A program made the position numbers and the translations under genes. Source: Ziziphus jujuba (taxonomy: Eukaryota; Streptophyta; Magnoliopsida; Rosales; Rhamnaceae). Taken from it: DNA of 64,000 nucleotides. The notes under the pieces were generated by a model that worked only from the letters and a program-made list of their open reading frames with translations, ran no database searches and was not told the origin of the DNA. Where the stretch lies: the NCBI RefSeq assembly GCF_031755915.1, contig NC_083390.1, positions 23,989,001 to 24,053,000 of the forward strand, written 5' to 3'. This document shows, in pieces, positions 12,661 to 26,259 of this stretch (positions are counted from its first letter, which is position 1; the number at the start of each line of letters is the position of its first letter).

Positions 12661-15600
12661 TCAGCGAATCGGGTGATATTGCGTGATCCCACGTTTAGGA
12701 GGCAACTTCCTCAAAATGAACAGGACTAATGATGAAGGTAATATCTCCACCAACTGTAAAAATAACAGAGGGGCGGACAATAGAGAGGGGGGGAAAAAAA
12801 AAGTTAATAACATAACACTGATAAATTAGTAGCTTTGGTAATAGACACTAATCTAAATATGAAGCACCAATAAAATCCTGAAGATCTAACAGGAACAATA
12901 TATTAGAGAAACATTCACCAACCATACCACAAGGTTAATATTTGGCCATTAAAGGCAATAACACAAGTAATCAAAGCCAACCAAAATATAAAAATGCAAC
13001 CTCTTTATATATGCTATCAACCACCATGAGCTCTAACCACAACAAACCAAATCTTAGAAGGCAAAAGACCATAATAGATCACATTAATGCTCAGTAGGAA
13101 ACATTTATTGAAAACTAAAGTTTCCTGATCCATCTCACAAAAAGTAAGAACTGATCTGTTTAATCTATTTATTTTCTATTTTTGACCAATATAGAGTTTT
13201 CTAAGGTCATAGTGACTATTAACTTCCAAAATTCATAATTGTTACAGAAAATTAAATGCATGAGAGAGATTTCCAGCGATTAATTTAGCACATATCAGCT
13301 TTGCCAGTCAAAGAAATGAGATCCACATAATTAAAATTCCATATCAAACCAAGTAACTGTGGCATAGATGGTCATGTCCTCTATATTAATCAGAAAATTG
13401 CAACCCGGTATTTTAGAATTTAATAAACACCAAAGAGAATCTAGGAAGGAACACACACAAACACATGTAATCAGCTCTCCCTTACAACAGTTTTTAGGCC
13501 AGACAAAGATGTAGTAAAAACAAAGATGTCATACAAACAAATGATTACATGCCAATAAGCCAGAGAAGAAAACAAAAACCAAAAATCTTACCAGGTAATA
13601 TATCAAGTTTAGAATTGGATGATCCAAAACATCAAGATCTGCAGCTTCATCAAATGCATTAAAGCACATCTGTAACATAATAAAATAAACATTACAAAAG
13701 CTGGAGAGAGTAAAAAATAAAAGCAATTAGCATGAACAAAACTTAAAATGTAAACACCACATCAATTAAATGAACAGCCTAAAGTAAGAAAGAATACACG
13801 TAACCATCAAATCATATGGGTGTAACATAAATGATATACACGTAATCATTAAGCTTAAATTTTCAAGCTTCTTAAGATCAAGGACTAACAGGTGAAGCAG
13901 CTGGAAAACACAAGAAGACTTACCATTATGCATCTGACAAGAAAACATGTAAAACATATGGTTGTAACATAGCCAACCTGTCATCGAAAACATAGACAAC
14001 AGTTGAAAGACAAATAAGTAAATGTAAAAGAAAAATAACAACTTTTGATTCCCCAGAGACAACAAAAACATAAATTCTGGTAAGATGCTTACTTCCTGCA
14101 GCTTCTTACGGCGACCTTTGGATTCAACAGGAAAGCGTTGCAACATCAAAAAGAGTCTGCCAGAAGAAAACAACAGAGAGATTGTCAGGAGACTGCCTAA
14201 AATGTAAGTTTGTTGTCAAAATTTACACACTGTAATGACCCATAAAACCTAATTTAAAAGTACCAGGCAGAGATACCCTTTTTGTGTTCCTAAGCTCACC
14301 TAAGTACCATATTATTTTTCATATGAAGGATACCTAAGTACCATATTAGGATATAGTTTTTGCCATCAGCAAATGAGCAATATTGCTTGGTGGAAGAAAA
14401 TAGATATGTCAGTGGGTTCAATTTCAATAAGAATATGATAAACATATCCATTAGGTTGTTCAACAAAAGCACAAATAAGAGATGTTATATGAAATGATAA
14501 AATAATAAATATTTGTTTTTTCACCATCATGCATAAGGCCATAATTCTTGTGAGCCTAATGATAATATATGTTTGTGCACATAATTTTCTGTAATCAAAA
14601 TTTGAATAAACTTAACTAGGATGGAGGTTATTTTGAAAAAAAAAAAAAAAATAGCGTGGAGATAGCACATTTAATTTTGAGCTTCTGTAAACACTTTCTA
14701 CTTTTTACAGTTTCAGGGATACATAGTAATGTGCAGCTTCGTTCTTATTCATGAGTAGTAATTTGCAGCTTTGTTCTTATTCATGACTATACCTTTTACA
14801 AATGCTAGAAAATGCAGTAGATAACCAAATACATACCTTCCCCCATATAGAAGAAACCCAAGGGCTGCAAACAGGGATACACCTGGCCAAAGTAATTGTA
14901 TTAGAAGCATAAATAACCGATATAACTACTGTACAAATAACTTTTCCAGTCACTAATGAAGAGAAACCTGCAAAGAACATCTTAGATAGGATGATCACAA
15001 CTGGAATAGGTTTCCACCATGATATCAACCACATAGCAATCTGAAAAGAATACAACCAGCAAAAGATGGTTAATCAAGTATATCAATAAAAACTCTGGTT
15101 TTCAGGAAGAGTGGAGTGCAGGAAGACGAGGAAAGTAATTGAAATTTCATGATTTTCATATGGCAACAAAGCATGAGAAAATCAAGAGAAATATAGAGAT
15201 TCACTAAAATATTTCACCTTTTAGGTAACTAAATCAACTCAACTCAGAGAGAAAATTGAGAACATATAATTCTTGGATCAAAAGTGTTTGTATTACAATT
15301 GTTACTTCAGTCATCTGTTTTACATATACAGCAAAATATGGATTAAACAACTTTCCAGTTAGTCTAGAAATAAGACCAAAACTATTTACGGCTATGATAT
15401 AGAACAATCTTTGAAAAACATACATTCTTATATTATGACAATTTATTAATTTCATTGATCTTCAGTACCGTCTGAACATGATTAAATTGAATGCCTCCAT
15501 TAGACTTTTAAATTAAAGGACTTACATTAATAATTATTACATATATGATTAACTGCATATATCGTTAACCTGTTTATTAACACAAGAAATAAACCATTCT

Positions 15601-17188
15601 CACGAACATTCTTTCATGAAGGATAAACATGCCAATATACAGAAGCTGCATTAGAAAATTAATATTACACCATCCATAAGGTCACTAAATGACTAGCAAG
15701 AAACTATGACTTTTGATAATCAGCTAGAAATTCTCTTAAATATTTCAAAACTTACCATCCACATTACAGATAATTTCAAAAATGTTTATATTGGTGTTAA
15801 AAAAAAAATAAAAAGAAAAAGGAAAACAGTATCAGAACACTCTTAATCATGAAGCAAAACTTGGTTCCATGATGAAAGAATCCAAACTTCAAAAGCTCCA
15901 ATTCGCAAGGACTAAAAGTCAAATAATCGAGCAGAAACTTCACCTGAATGGCATAAACGACTGCATTAATTGTAAGGAAACTTGGTCTCAGTCCATCAGT
16001 AGATACAGCTCGTGCCTGTTCAATGTTTTTATCAGAATCATAGAAAAACCACCTTCTTCAAACAAATAACAAAAGAAACAGAGATTACCTTGCTTATTAC
16101 AAATAAGAACATTACCTGATAGTAAATTTCGGCCCAGAACAAAACCAAGAGAGCATAGGTCGTGAAGAAAGCAAGACTTGGCATGTCAAGCAAGATGTGT
16201 TGGACAATCTAACAAGCACACCCTCGAACAAGTTACATATTAGACAAAATGAAAAATTATTTAAAAAAAAAAAAAAAAAGGTTAAAAATCTTAGCCAATA
16301 GCATTAACAGTCAAATCCAACCTGCGGATGCCAATTTTGCACATCCCGGCGAAATCCAAATACCAATGCACGAACTGCCCAAAAACAAAGAGAGGGAATT
16401 TGAATAAACTACACTCAGCACATAACATAAAAATAACAGAAATCCCAAAATTAATAATAATAATAATAAAAAATAAATAAACAAATTGAGAAGATACAGA
16501 CCCCCATTCACCACAAAATTGAGAAAGTGGAAAACCTTCTGCGTGGTCCAACCATACTCAGGCACTCTCAATTGTATCCGAACCAGTTGAATCTAATATA
16601 CATAGGCAGCAAACGCAGCAAAATACAAAATATCAAAATTTCCAAATACAAAATTTTCGAACTTCATAATTACAACAAAAAACCAAATTCAGTATAACCA
16701 AAACAATACAAAAATCAACACGAAAAAGTTCCTCCCTTCCTTTCCAAAAGTCACCGACATGAAAACCCTAACAAATTCCCCCCCCCCCCCCCCCCAAACA
16801 AAAAAAAAAAAAAAAAAAAAGCGCATGGAAACACTCGCTAACAATACCTCGAAGAAATCCAAAAATCAACCTAGGGATACCAAAAACATAAAGAAATAAA
16901 AATAAAAATTGAAAATTCAGGTAAAACCTAAATACACATTTAAATTCAGTCCCAAAAAAAAAAAAAAATGAAGAAAAAGATAAACACAGAGAACAAAAAA
17001 GAGAGAGTGAAAAGTACCAAAGCAATGGCGGAAACGACGCCGTAAAGAGCAGCGAGGAGGTAAAAGATGCGGTCCTGCCAGAGCGGAGACTCATTGATAT
17101 CGTGCCACCAACTAGAAGCCTCCGTGAGCTTGTAGGCTATCACCGTCGCCGGCGACGGAATCACCCCTCCTACGCCGTTTCGTCCCAT
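12661..17188 (-). CDS. TOM1: TOM1/TOM3-type tobamovirus-multiplication host protein, complete, 11 exons
   Basis: Exons with GT-AG borders join in frame: 17188..17018, 16592..16502, 16374..16322, 16208..16116, 16015..15944, 15040..14968, 14882..14837, 14156..14093, 13977..13924, 13669..13592 and 12753..12661. They give 295 residues, close to Arabidopsis TOM1 (about 290). Recognisable blocks are [17 protein letters not shown] near the N-terminus, [61 protein letters not shown] and a C-terminal [17 protein letters not shown]. The family are seven-pass tonoplast proteins (TOM1, TOM3, THH1) that tobamovirus replication proteins recruit to membranes; their plant role is poorly known. The sequence shows about seven hydrophobic segments. 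It is transcribed away from the TNL on the other side of a roughly 1 kb spacer. No damage is seen. TOM1 versus TOM3 cannot be decided without a tree. Confidence 0.95.
16778..16820. repeat. C18 run followed by an A run in TOM1 intron 1
   Basis: Eighteen consecutive C bases followed by a long A-rich stretch. On the coding strand this is T(n)G(n) inside the first intron, close to donor and acceptor but outside coding sequence. Its length is likely to be unreliable in any assembly. Confidence 0.8.
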
Positions 17189-18199
17189 CCTCCGATCCCC
17201 TTATCCGATGATTACCGTACAATGAGATTCACTTTTCTTCTATTTTTTTTTAATATATATTTATTTATTTATCCGAACCTTCTTCTTTCACCGCCTGAGA
17301 ATCGAAGATAGCTCACCGAGATTGATTGCTTTTCTCTTCCACAAACACCAAAAATAAAAATTAAAAATTAAAAATTAAAAAAATTAAAAAGAACCACCCA
17401 GAAAACCAGAACCAACAAGGACAAGAAATAAAGCCGTGCGTGCAACCGTGTAGTTAATTTTATTTTTATTTTATTTTTCGGTTTTCGTTCTTTATTCTTT
17501 CTTTTTTATTTATTTATTTTCGGTTTTCAATTTTTCGTTATTTTTTATTATTTTTTATTTTTGGGTAAATTTTCCGTATATGGAAATTAAACAGCCGGCA
17601 CAAGGATGAGATGGTTTTATTTATTTTTGAGAAGTTAAACTGGTAATAGCCGGTTGTTATCTGGCTTATTTTTCCACGTGTCGTTTGTTTACCGCCATCC
17701 ACGAGCTCTTCTATCTCCACGTACACAATTATAATTCGGCGTGGCAGGTTTTTTTTTTTAAAATTAAATTTACCAATTTTTCTTCAATTTTTTTAATTAA
17801 TTATTAAGAATATTATGTCCTTACAGACAATATGGAATTTTGTATCAATTGTAAAATTTTACTCCAATAATTTAATAATTTAAGATACTTGTTTTTAATT
17901 TTCCTAAAAAAAAAAATTTTTTTTTTTTTGAAGAAAGAAAGCAAAGTTGTCAACAACGTGACACTCTATTTTCATTATTTATTTTATTATTAATTTTTAT
18001 TTTTATTTTTTGTTATAATTAAAAATTTGAATTAGTAATCATGCATGTTCCTACTAGCTATTCTTTATTTTATTTAATTTTTTATTTTACATAATATAAT
18101 AATTTGCTCTGGAATTCAAAGTTTCGTGGCGGGTGGGTTGAAAATATATACCAATTACCAAGAAGCTGCATCCAGAAGACCCTTTTGTATTTCACAAGA
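17189..18199. other. Head-to-head spacer between TOM1 and the TNL
   Basis: About 1 kb separates the TOM1 ATG (minus) from the TNL coding region (plus), so any promoters of both genes must lie here or overlap. The DNA is very AT-rich with ATTTATTT-like tracts. One GC-richer block (about 17590-17750) includes a CCACGTGTC G-box-like core near 17674. No clear TATA box was fixed for either gene. Confidence 0.5.
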
Positions 18200-21100
18200 G
18201 TGGCTTCCTCATTTTCTTCTTCTTCTGCATCTGCTCTATGGAAATACGATGTGTTTCTGAGTTTCAGAGGAGAAGATACCCGCAAAAGCTTTACAGACCA
18301 TCTCTATGCTGCCATGGAAAGGAAGGGAATCATCACCTTCAGGGATGATGACAGACTTGAGAGAGGAAAACCCCTTTCCCAGGAACTCTTGAAAGCCATA
18401 GAAAACTCAAGATTTTCCATTGTGATTTTCTCCAGAAACTATGCTTCTTCCAAATGGTGTTTGGATGAAGTGGCAAAGATTGTTGAGTGTATGAAAATGA
18501 TGGGTCAAACCGTTATTCCAGTTTTCTACCATGTAGCTCCATCTGAGGTGAGGAAACAAAAGGGAAGCTTTGAGAAAGCCTTTGCTTTGCATGAAGAAAA
18601 TTTCGTGGAAAATACAGAGAAAGTGCAGAGATGGAGGGCTGCTTTGGAAGAAGTTGCTAATCTCTCTGGGTGGGATTTACAAGAGAGGTATGCTACAATT
18701 TTTTTTTTCTTTTTTTTTTTTTGTTTTTTTTTGGCTTCTTACATATTTGAAGTTTTGTCAATTTGGATATATCAGTAAATTATGCTATAATTTCTGACTT
18801 TTTGAATCCTTTAGTCAAACTTATTGGTAGATACATCTATTTCTAACATTTTTTTCATCAAAGTCTCCAAACTATATCTCATAGTCTCCAATCAGGAACC
18901 CAGATGAAACTTGTAGAAGTGCTTATTTTCAAAATTTAGTATTTTTACTGTGATCTTCTTTGCAGGCATGAGTCAGAAGCCATTGAGGAAATTGTTCAAA
19001 GTGTATTCAATAAATTGAGATATGCATTCTCAAGAAGTACCAAAAGCTTAGTAGGAATTGATTCCCAGGTTGATGAAATAATTAGGTACTTAAGCACAGG
19101 GTCAAATGAGGTTCAGATTGTAGGGTTCTGTGGAATGGGTGGGATAGGGAAAACAACTCTGGCTAAAGTTGTTTTTGATAAGATTTCGCATCAGTTTGAA
19201 GGCAGTAGTTTTGTTGCCAATGTTAGAGAATTTTGCAAAAAAAGTGATCTCCTTGAGTTACAGCATCAACTTCTTTCTGAAATCCTAATGGAAAGAGAAT
19301 TAATGCACTTTAAATTCTGGACTAGAACTTACAGAACCAATATGATCATGAAGCGCCTTTCTTCGAAAAAGATTCTTCTTGTCCTAGATGATGTGGATCG
19401 GCTAGAACAATTAAAAGTATTGGCCGGAGAACAGGATTGGTTTGTTGGAAGTATAATCATCATAACAACTAGAGATGAACATTTGTTGGTCGCCCATGGG
19501 GTTGATAAGATATTTAAGATTAAGGAAATGAATCGAAACGATGCTCATCAGCTTTTTCGCTTGAATGCATTTAGAATTAGGCAACCCTTAGAAGGTTATA
19601 AGGATCTGACAGATGAATTTGTGAAATATTCAGAAGGACTTCCATTAGCCCTTGAAGTTTTGGGATCCTCTTTGACTGGTAGAAGTGTTAATGAATGGAT
19701 AAGTGCCCTAGGTAGACTAAAAGATATTTCCAATAGAGAAATTCTTGATATACTAAGAACAAGTTATGAAGGATTAGAGGAAATAGAGCAGAAGATTTTT
19801 CTGGATATTGCATGTTTCTTTAAAGGGAAGGACAAAGATAGAGTGATAAGCATACTAGACAGTTGCAATTTCCATTCTGAAATTGGAATAAGGGTACTTA
19901 TTGATAAATCTCTTATAACTCTTTCAGACAATAGACTACGGATGCATGACATTCTACAGGAACTGGGTCGGAAAATTGTTCTGGAAGAATCTCCTGAAGA
20001 TCCTGGAAAGCGCAGCAGGTTGTGGCGTCCTAAAGATGTTATTTATGTACTGAAAAAAAATATGGTATTGAACTATGGATTTTGTTCAAAACTTTTTTCT
20101 TTGATTTATTTTTTTATGACTTTATTTACAGTTAGATTATACTTTGGCACTTGGTTCATAGGCAACAGATTCAATCAAAACCATGATTGTCAATCGTCGG
20201 TCTATAATGAAGAAGGCAATACACAGTACTGAAGCTTTGCTCAAACTGGATGATTCCATTTTAGAGGCGAGGGACTGTGATCCTGCAGCTTTTTCAAAGA
20301 TGAGTAGACTTAGATTGCTAGAAGTTAATAGAAATTTAAACCTTCATCAAGGCCTAGAGTATCTGTCAAGTGAATTATGTTACTTCAAATGGCCGCGATA
20401 TCCTTTGCAATTTTTGCCATCAAGTTTCCCACCTAAACGGATCGTAGAAATTCACATTCCTTGTAGTCCAATCAAAAGACTTTGGAAGGGAATAAAGGTG
20501 ATTTTCTTCTGTATATATAAATCACCCCATGGCATTTCTTTTTTCTTTTTCTTTGAATACTTTTGAAGTCGATCATAAAATCAAATTTCTTTGCCTTTTT
20601 TATATTTATGCTCTCAACAGATTTTAGAGAAACTCAGGGTCATCAACCTTAAAGGCTCCTTTAACTTGACCAAAACCCCAGATTTTACAGGTGTTCCAAA
20701 TCTTGAGAGACTTGTTCTTGAAGATTGCCCAAGCTTAGTTGAGGTTCACCCATCTATTGGATTTCTAAATAGACTTTCTCTTCTGAATCTGAAATCCTGT
20801 ATTAGCATTAGAAGTCTTCCAGGCAAACTTGAAACTGAAGCACTACACATCCTTATTCTGTCATCTTGCACAAACGTCAAGGAGATTCCAGAATTTACGG
20901 TAAATATGGAGAAGCTATCCGAACTTTGGTTAGATGGGACTGGCATTGACAAGATTCCCTTGTCATTAATTGAACATTCAACTAGCATTTCTCTGTTAGA
21001 TCTAAGCTGGTGCACAGATATTGGATGCCTCTCAGGCAGCATTTGTGGGTTGACATCTCTTAAAAAGCTAAAACTCAGGGGCTGCTCAGGGCTTGAACAA

Positions 21101-21704
21101 TTGCCAGAGAATTTAGGAGACATAGAGGGTTTAGAGGAGCTTGATTTGAGCAGAACTGCTATAAGGAAACTGCCATCATCCATATGTCTTCTAAAAAACC
21201 TCAAAGTACTATCTCTTGAAGGATGCAGAGAAAAAAAAACCGCCTAGGTTCTTTCAATTTCGTTATGTTCCAAGAAGTATAGATGGCGTGGGTTTGGTGT
21301 TAACTTCTCTATCAGGTTTGTGTTCTTTAAAAGAATTGGATCTAAGTGATTGCAATCTTTCTGATGGAGCAATGCCTAAGGAAGTAGGCTGTTTATCATC
21401 ATTAAAAAGGTTGAATCTTAGTAGAAACAATTTTGTTAGCTTACCGGAAGGTATAGGCCAACTCTCTAAGCTTTTAATTCTTGATTTGGAATCCTGCAAA
21501 AGGCTTCAATCATTGCCCGAGCTTCCACTAAATATACAATACATGAAGATTCAAGATTGTACATCACTTGAAACAGCCTCTGATCTTTTAAAACTCGGAA
21601 ATCTGTTGCAGTCGACGATTTCTTGTATAAATTGCTTTAATTTGATCAGGGACAAAAGCAGCAACCATGTAATTCACATGATGTTCAAGAAATACATTCA
21701 GGTA

Positions 21705-21772
<68 letters not shown>

Positions 21773-22637
21773 TGAGGTTGGTTCAATATTTAACAAATAT
21801 CATTTTAACACTTGAATAGATAGATATAAATCATAGTATTAACCATCCGTAACTTCACATTACTCATGCACCATCGGATATACCTATTCAACGGCTAAAA
21901 GGATTTGTCAAAAAGTCTTGGTCCATATAACACTCCCCATAAATATATATGCACAATATACATTACATAATGGTTTTTTGTTGCAGGAACTCTCTTATCT
22001 AAGATCAAGATTTGATATCATAATTCCTGGAAATCAAATTCCAGATTGGTTCAATGATGAAGGTAGGGGTTCTACTGTAATCATGCAACTCCCTCCAGAT
22101 TGGCATGATCCTAACTGGATAGGACTTACTTTATGTGCTGCTTTTGTGATCCATGACCATCGATCATTTTCTGATGTTGTTGCATCTTCCAACGACTTTT
22201 TTGGATATTATACACACGAATTGGGGTGTTCTATAAAAGTCAATGGGCAAGCTTTGTGTAAGACACCTGTTTTTTGGTTCAAGGAAGAAATGGGGAAGAT
22301 CAAATCACAGCATCTATGGCTGCTCTATTTGTCAAAAGACTATTTAGGTAAGACTTGGAGGAATGATTTCAATGAAATTGAGATTTCATTTGAAGTAAAA
22401 GGTCCAAGTTTGGAATTGAAAAAGTGTGGAGCTTGTTTGGTATATGATCCAAACATGAAGGACTTTAACCAATCAATTACTGCCTCATCTAGTCGCGAAA
22501 TGGATCCCTATTTTAGGCACATGGTTCGTAGTCTTAGAAATGATTCCTTGTATTACAAGAATACAAGATTTGTGATGTATTTGATGGAAGAAGCCACGCT
22601 AAAAGATGTACTTTTGTTCTCCTTTAATAACCTGTAG
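18200..22637 (+). CDS. TIR-NB-LRR immune receptor (TNL) with C-JID domain, probably disrupted
   Basis: Five exons: TIR 18200..18687; NB-ARC 18966..20064; 20162..20497; LRR 20621..21701; C-JID 21987..22637. The TIR domain has FLSFRGEDTR and the W-C-L-D-E segment with the glutamate of TIR NADases. The NB-ARC has the P-loop GMGGIGKTT, kinase-2 LLVLDDVD, GLPLAL, the FLDIACFFKG block and an MHD motif. Leucine-rich repeats follow, then the C-terminal jelly-roll/Ig-like (C-JID) domain. TNLs sense pathogen effectors and signal through TIR NADase activity. Two defects are visible. No in-frame ATG precedes the TIR domain: where related TNLs begin M-A-S-S, this one reads GTG-GCT-TCC-TCA at 18200. A nine-A run (21231-21239) puts the LRR exon into a TAG at 21245-21247, while one base fewer restores the LRR frame. 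So it is either a pseudogene or carries assembly errors. Confidence 0.85.
21705..21766. repeat. (CT)n-(AT)n compound microsatellite in the last TNL intron
   Basis: A CT tract follows the donor site at 21702 directly and passes into a long AT tract. It lies between the LRR exon and the C-JID exon. Confidence 0.85.
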
Positions 22638-23145
22638 TAGTGCAGGAAATATATATCTTCTTGAATCCACAGTATCTTCCAAATTATTTTATACGTAACA
22701 TATCTATTTGTAGATGCACCTGATCACAAAAAAAAAAAAAAAAAAAAAAAAATCACTTTGAAACCTCATAGTTTTTGTTTTTCTCTCAAGTTGTTTGATT
22801 TCCTACTGAAATTCTCAATATCTATAAAATAATAAATTAATATGTAAACCTTATATAACTGGAAGCCAATAAGTAGTATAGTTATAGACCTCTAATCTTA
22901 ATCTTCCTAGGGTTTCATAACAACTTGTGTCCATTTAATGAGCTCCTTTCTTCTTGATCTTAATAATCAGTTAAATGTGTTCTATTATTTAATAAGCTAG
23001 TTTAGGAATTTTATTATCCATTATTAATTAAAACTCTTGATCAATAGATTAGCTTACTCCAAGAGCATAAATCCAACAGTATTGTTCTATTTAGTTTCAG
23101 AATTTGGTGGCCTTGACTTGAAAATTTGGTGTGAGCATTAAGTCC

Positions 23146-23377
23146 AAGTAGACCTGGTGTGAACTTTTTGATAAAAGAATCTGGTATGAATTTTGCAATG
23201 ACATTGTTCTTTAACCAGAGTTGCTCATTGCCTCTCTTTATTTCTATTGTTTTTGTTGTTTAAGTAGACCTGGTGTGGAACTTTTTGATAAGAGAATCTG
23301 GTATGAATTTTGCAATGGCACTGTTCTTTAACCAGAGTTGTTAATTACCTCTCTTTATTTCTATTGTCTTTTTTTTT
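23146..23377. repeat. Imperfect 116-bp tandem duplication
   Basis: A unit starting AAGTAGACCTGGTGTG at 23146 recurs at 23262 and stays alignable through a shared CTCTCTTTATTTCTATTG segment. The copies differ at several bases and by one small indel. No coding content is seen. Confidence 0.8.
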
Positions 23378-24004
23378 TTTTTTTTTGGCTTTTGGTTAAC
23401 ATTTTACATCGACCAAGTGCCAGACTTTTCAAATTATCTGTGTTTTCTGAAGTTTATTTATATATTTTTTGGATGCTAAAATTTCTTTCAACCTCAATGT
23501 GCTTGCACTTTTGAAAAATATTTGTCTGAGATTGCTAGGACAGGTAAATTGGGACACCTGTAAAAATTAAAAGTTACTTAGAACTTCTAAGACTTGCAGT
23601 TCTGTTACCAAGACTATTTTGAGCAAAGCATGCACATGCAATTCTTACAAGGACTGTAAATACTTAACCAAAAAAAATGTAAATGATAACAGTGGTAGAT
23701 GATTCAGAAGACTTGGAACTTTGCAAGCTTTTAAGTATATGTTTGTCAAAGCACTAATGATTATAACTATTATTTTATTCCTTTTTAAATATAAATATAA
23801 CTATTTTTTTTTGGTAAATATAACTGAATTAGGACTTAGGAAGATATATAAGGTAAATCTCTTCCTTTTTTTTTTTTTTTTTTTAAGATTCATGTCTCAA
23901 ACCTTTTGTTGAAAGCACAATAAAACAATGTAACATTTCCAGCAAAAAAAATAAAAAATAAAACAATGTAATATCTCCTTAATGTGGCAATTGGAGTAAA
24001 TATT

Positions 24005-24071
24005 CCTTCTTCTTTTTTTTCTTTTTCCTTTTTTTTCCTTCTTCTTTTTTTTCTTTTTCCTTTTTTTTCCT

Positions 24072-24102
<31 letters not shown>

Positions 24103-24112
24103 GGGGGGGGGG
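24005..24112. repeat. Polypyrimidine minisatellite ending in a T run and G10
   Basis: Repeated CTT/CCTT/T(n) blocks form a short-period minisatellite, then a long T run, then ten G bases. A complementary A-rich block follows at about 24257-24292, so a long but simple hairpin is possible in principle. No gene is supported here. Confidence 0.7.
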
Positions 24113-26259
24113 TTGCCGATAGGCTTGTTCTTATAGCTAAGTTGGTAGAAATATCCAAACTTAAATGAAGCATTTTTGTCTCTTCTTAGCCAGTTCAACG
24201 TTAAAGCCATTGTTCTATTATATATTAATGAATTTGAATTCCAAAAGGAAAGGAAAAGAAAAAAAAAAAAAAAGAAAAAAAAAAAAAGAAAAAGGTTAAA
24301 GGACCACTTCTTATTCATTATTACTCATAATAACCTGAGGAATACATAAACACATGGCCAAAAATGAGTAAAAATAAACTAAAATCATAGCCCATGTGAG
24401 TTGGGGAACTTTCTAACCATATGATTATGAATTGAACCTTATTAGGTGTTAAATCATAGAAACTAATCGACAACTCACGGTTTTAAGATATTATAATCAC
24501 GGTTTTAAAGGATAACATATCAATGGCATCTAGGAACTGGGAAGGAGAATGTTTTTGGGCTTTTAATGCATTTGCATTGGAACAAGTATGTGATGTGAAG
24601 TTTCTTCTCATTTTTTTTTTTTTTTTTTGGGGGGTTTTTCTATTTGTAGAAGGTACAATGAGCTGGTGATTTGGCTGTCCTTTTGATGTATGACAGATTG
24701 CTGTTACTCTATCACTTTTCTCCTGTGGTCTAATCAAAGTTATGGGGACCGACTGCAGAGGCCCATTCTCATATGAGTGTTTTTGGTAGGTTGAGGAAGT
24801 CCCTACTAGCCATCAATCATAGTATTCCATGTCTGGTTCTAGTCAAAGATATTCAAACACCCTATTCAGGGTCATTTGGACCAAGAGAGAGAAACTAAGC
24901 ACCTTATGCCCTGCCCCATCACCATAATCTATTCAAGGGATCCAATGGGGCTGCCTTTTTTCATTTTGTATTTTTCAAAAATAATTTAAAATTTGTCATA
25001 ATATTGGTAATTTAGATGTCTTGAAGACTATATGAGTTTTCATCATGGTCCTTTTGGATCTTTGTGTATGATCCCTGTGTTCTCCTATCATCCTTGTGAC
25101 CAATTTTCCTGTTTTTAATAGTTATATAAACAAAAATTAAGACTTTCTAGGATATGCATTGAAAATTTGTTTTTATGTCTTTTCCTTTTGTTTAATAACA
25201 AATCAATGTAGTAATGCATTTTTTTTTTTGGGAAATTACTTATTTTTTAAAAATTAGTTCTTCATAAAAGTTAAAAAAAAATAAGACTCATTATTTTTAT
25301 ATCATATTTTTCTCTTAACCTCTTTATTTATTTTAGTTTCAAACTTTTTTCTTACTATTTTAAGATTCTAACCATATGAAACTATTTTTAAAATCCCTGA
25401 TTTCAAAAAAAAAAAAAAAAAACTGTTTTTCAATTTGGAAAACAATTTTTTATTTTTATTTTAATTCTGTTTCAGAAAGTTCAACAAAAGAACATATATG
25501 ATATCTGGTCCGTCCACAATTGGTCAAAATCAAATCAAATAATACAACAAATAGAAAAAAGTAGTTGAAATTCGAGTTAAAGAGAGAAACATACATGTGG
25601 TAGTATAGTGGTAGGGATGCTATGAACCATCAAAACAAAGGAAAAAGGGAGAGAAAAACTTTAATGATACATATTTTTATTAAAAAAAATTCGCAAACTT
25701 TAAAAAGAATCAAAATTTGTATAGAAACTAGCTCGAAAAGATCTGACCTAGTTTTATACACTATAAACATACAATAAAAAAAAATGTTAAGAAATGTTCT
25801 AAAAAAATATATTTTTGCAGCAAAAGAAAGCATTCAATGGAGTGAGAATTGATAAAGTGAATTAGGGATTATATATAAATATAATATTTTCAAACTTCGA
25901 AGCAAAGACTTGGAGTTTAGGCTAATAAAGGGAGATGAGCCCTGCAAACAAGAAGCAAAAAGAGGTGAATATAAGTTAGAGAGAAAAAAAAAAAAAAAAA
26001 AATAGGGATGGGGGTCCAACTCCTATTTCCCTTGAACCCTTTTTGTCTGCTTCCAAAATGCAAAATCACACACTCCATTTACTCTCTCTCACTCTGTGCC
26101 ACTCTGCAACTTTGAGAGACCGTCTCAGTGGTGATTGAGTGTTATTCTTCATTGCACATTATGTACACGTCAAGTTTCCCCATTTAGCTTTTTTCCCCAC
26201 CAGAAGAACAAACCCAGAAGAAAATTCCGCAGATTTATTGCAAATTGCAAAGCTTTTCA

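Larger units (their letters stand above)
22638..26259. other. Intergenic region between the TNL and the remorin gene
   Basis: AT-rich DNA without recognisable genes. It contains an imperfect tandem duplication (23146-23377), a long polypyrimidine low-complexity block (about 24005-24112) with an A-rich block downstream (about 24257-24292), and a T(n)G(6) junction near 24610-24637. The last 170 bases are C/T-rich and probably the remorin promoter and 5' leader. Confidence 0.6.

Noticed and set aside
24005..24300. Lysine- or phenylalanine-rich frames on the minus strand
   Set aside because: They are translations of polypyrimidine and polypurine simple repeats.
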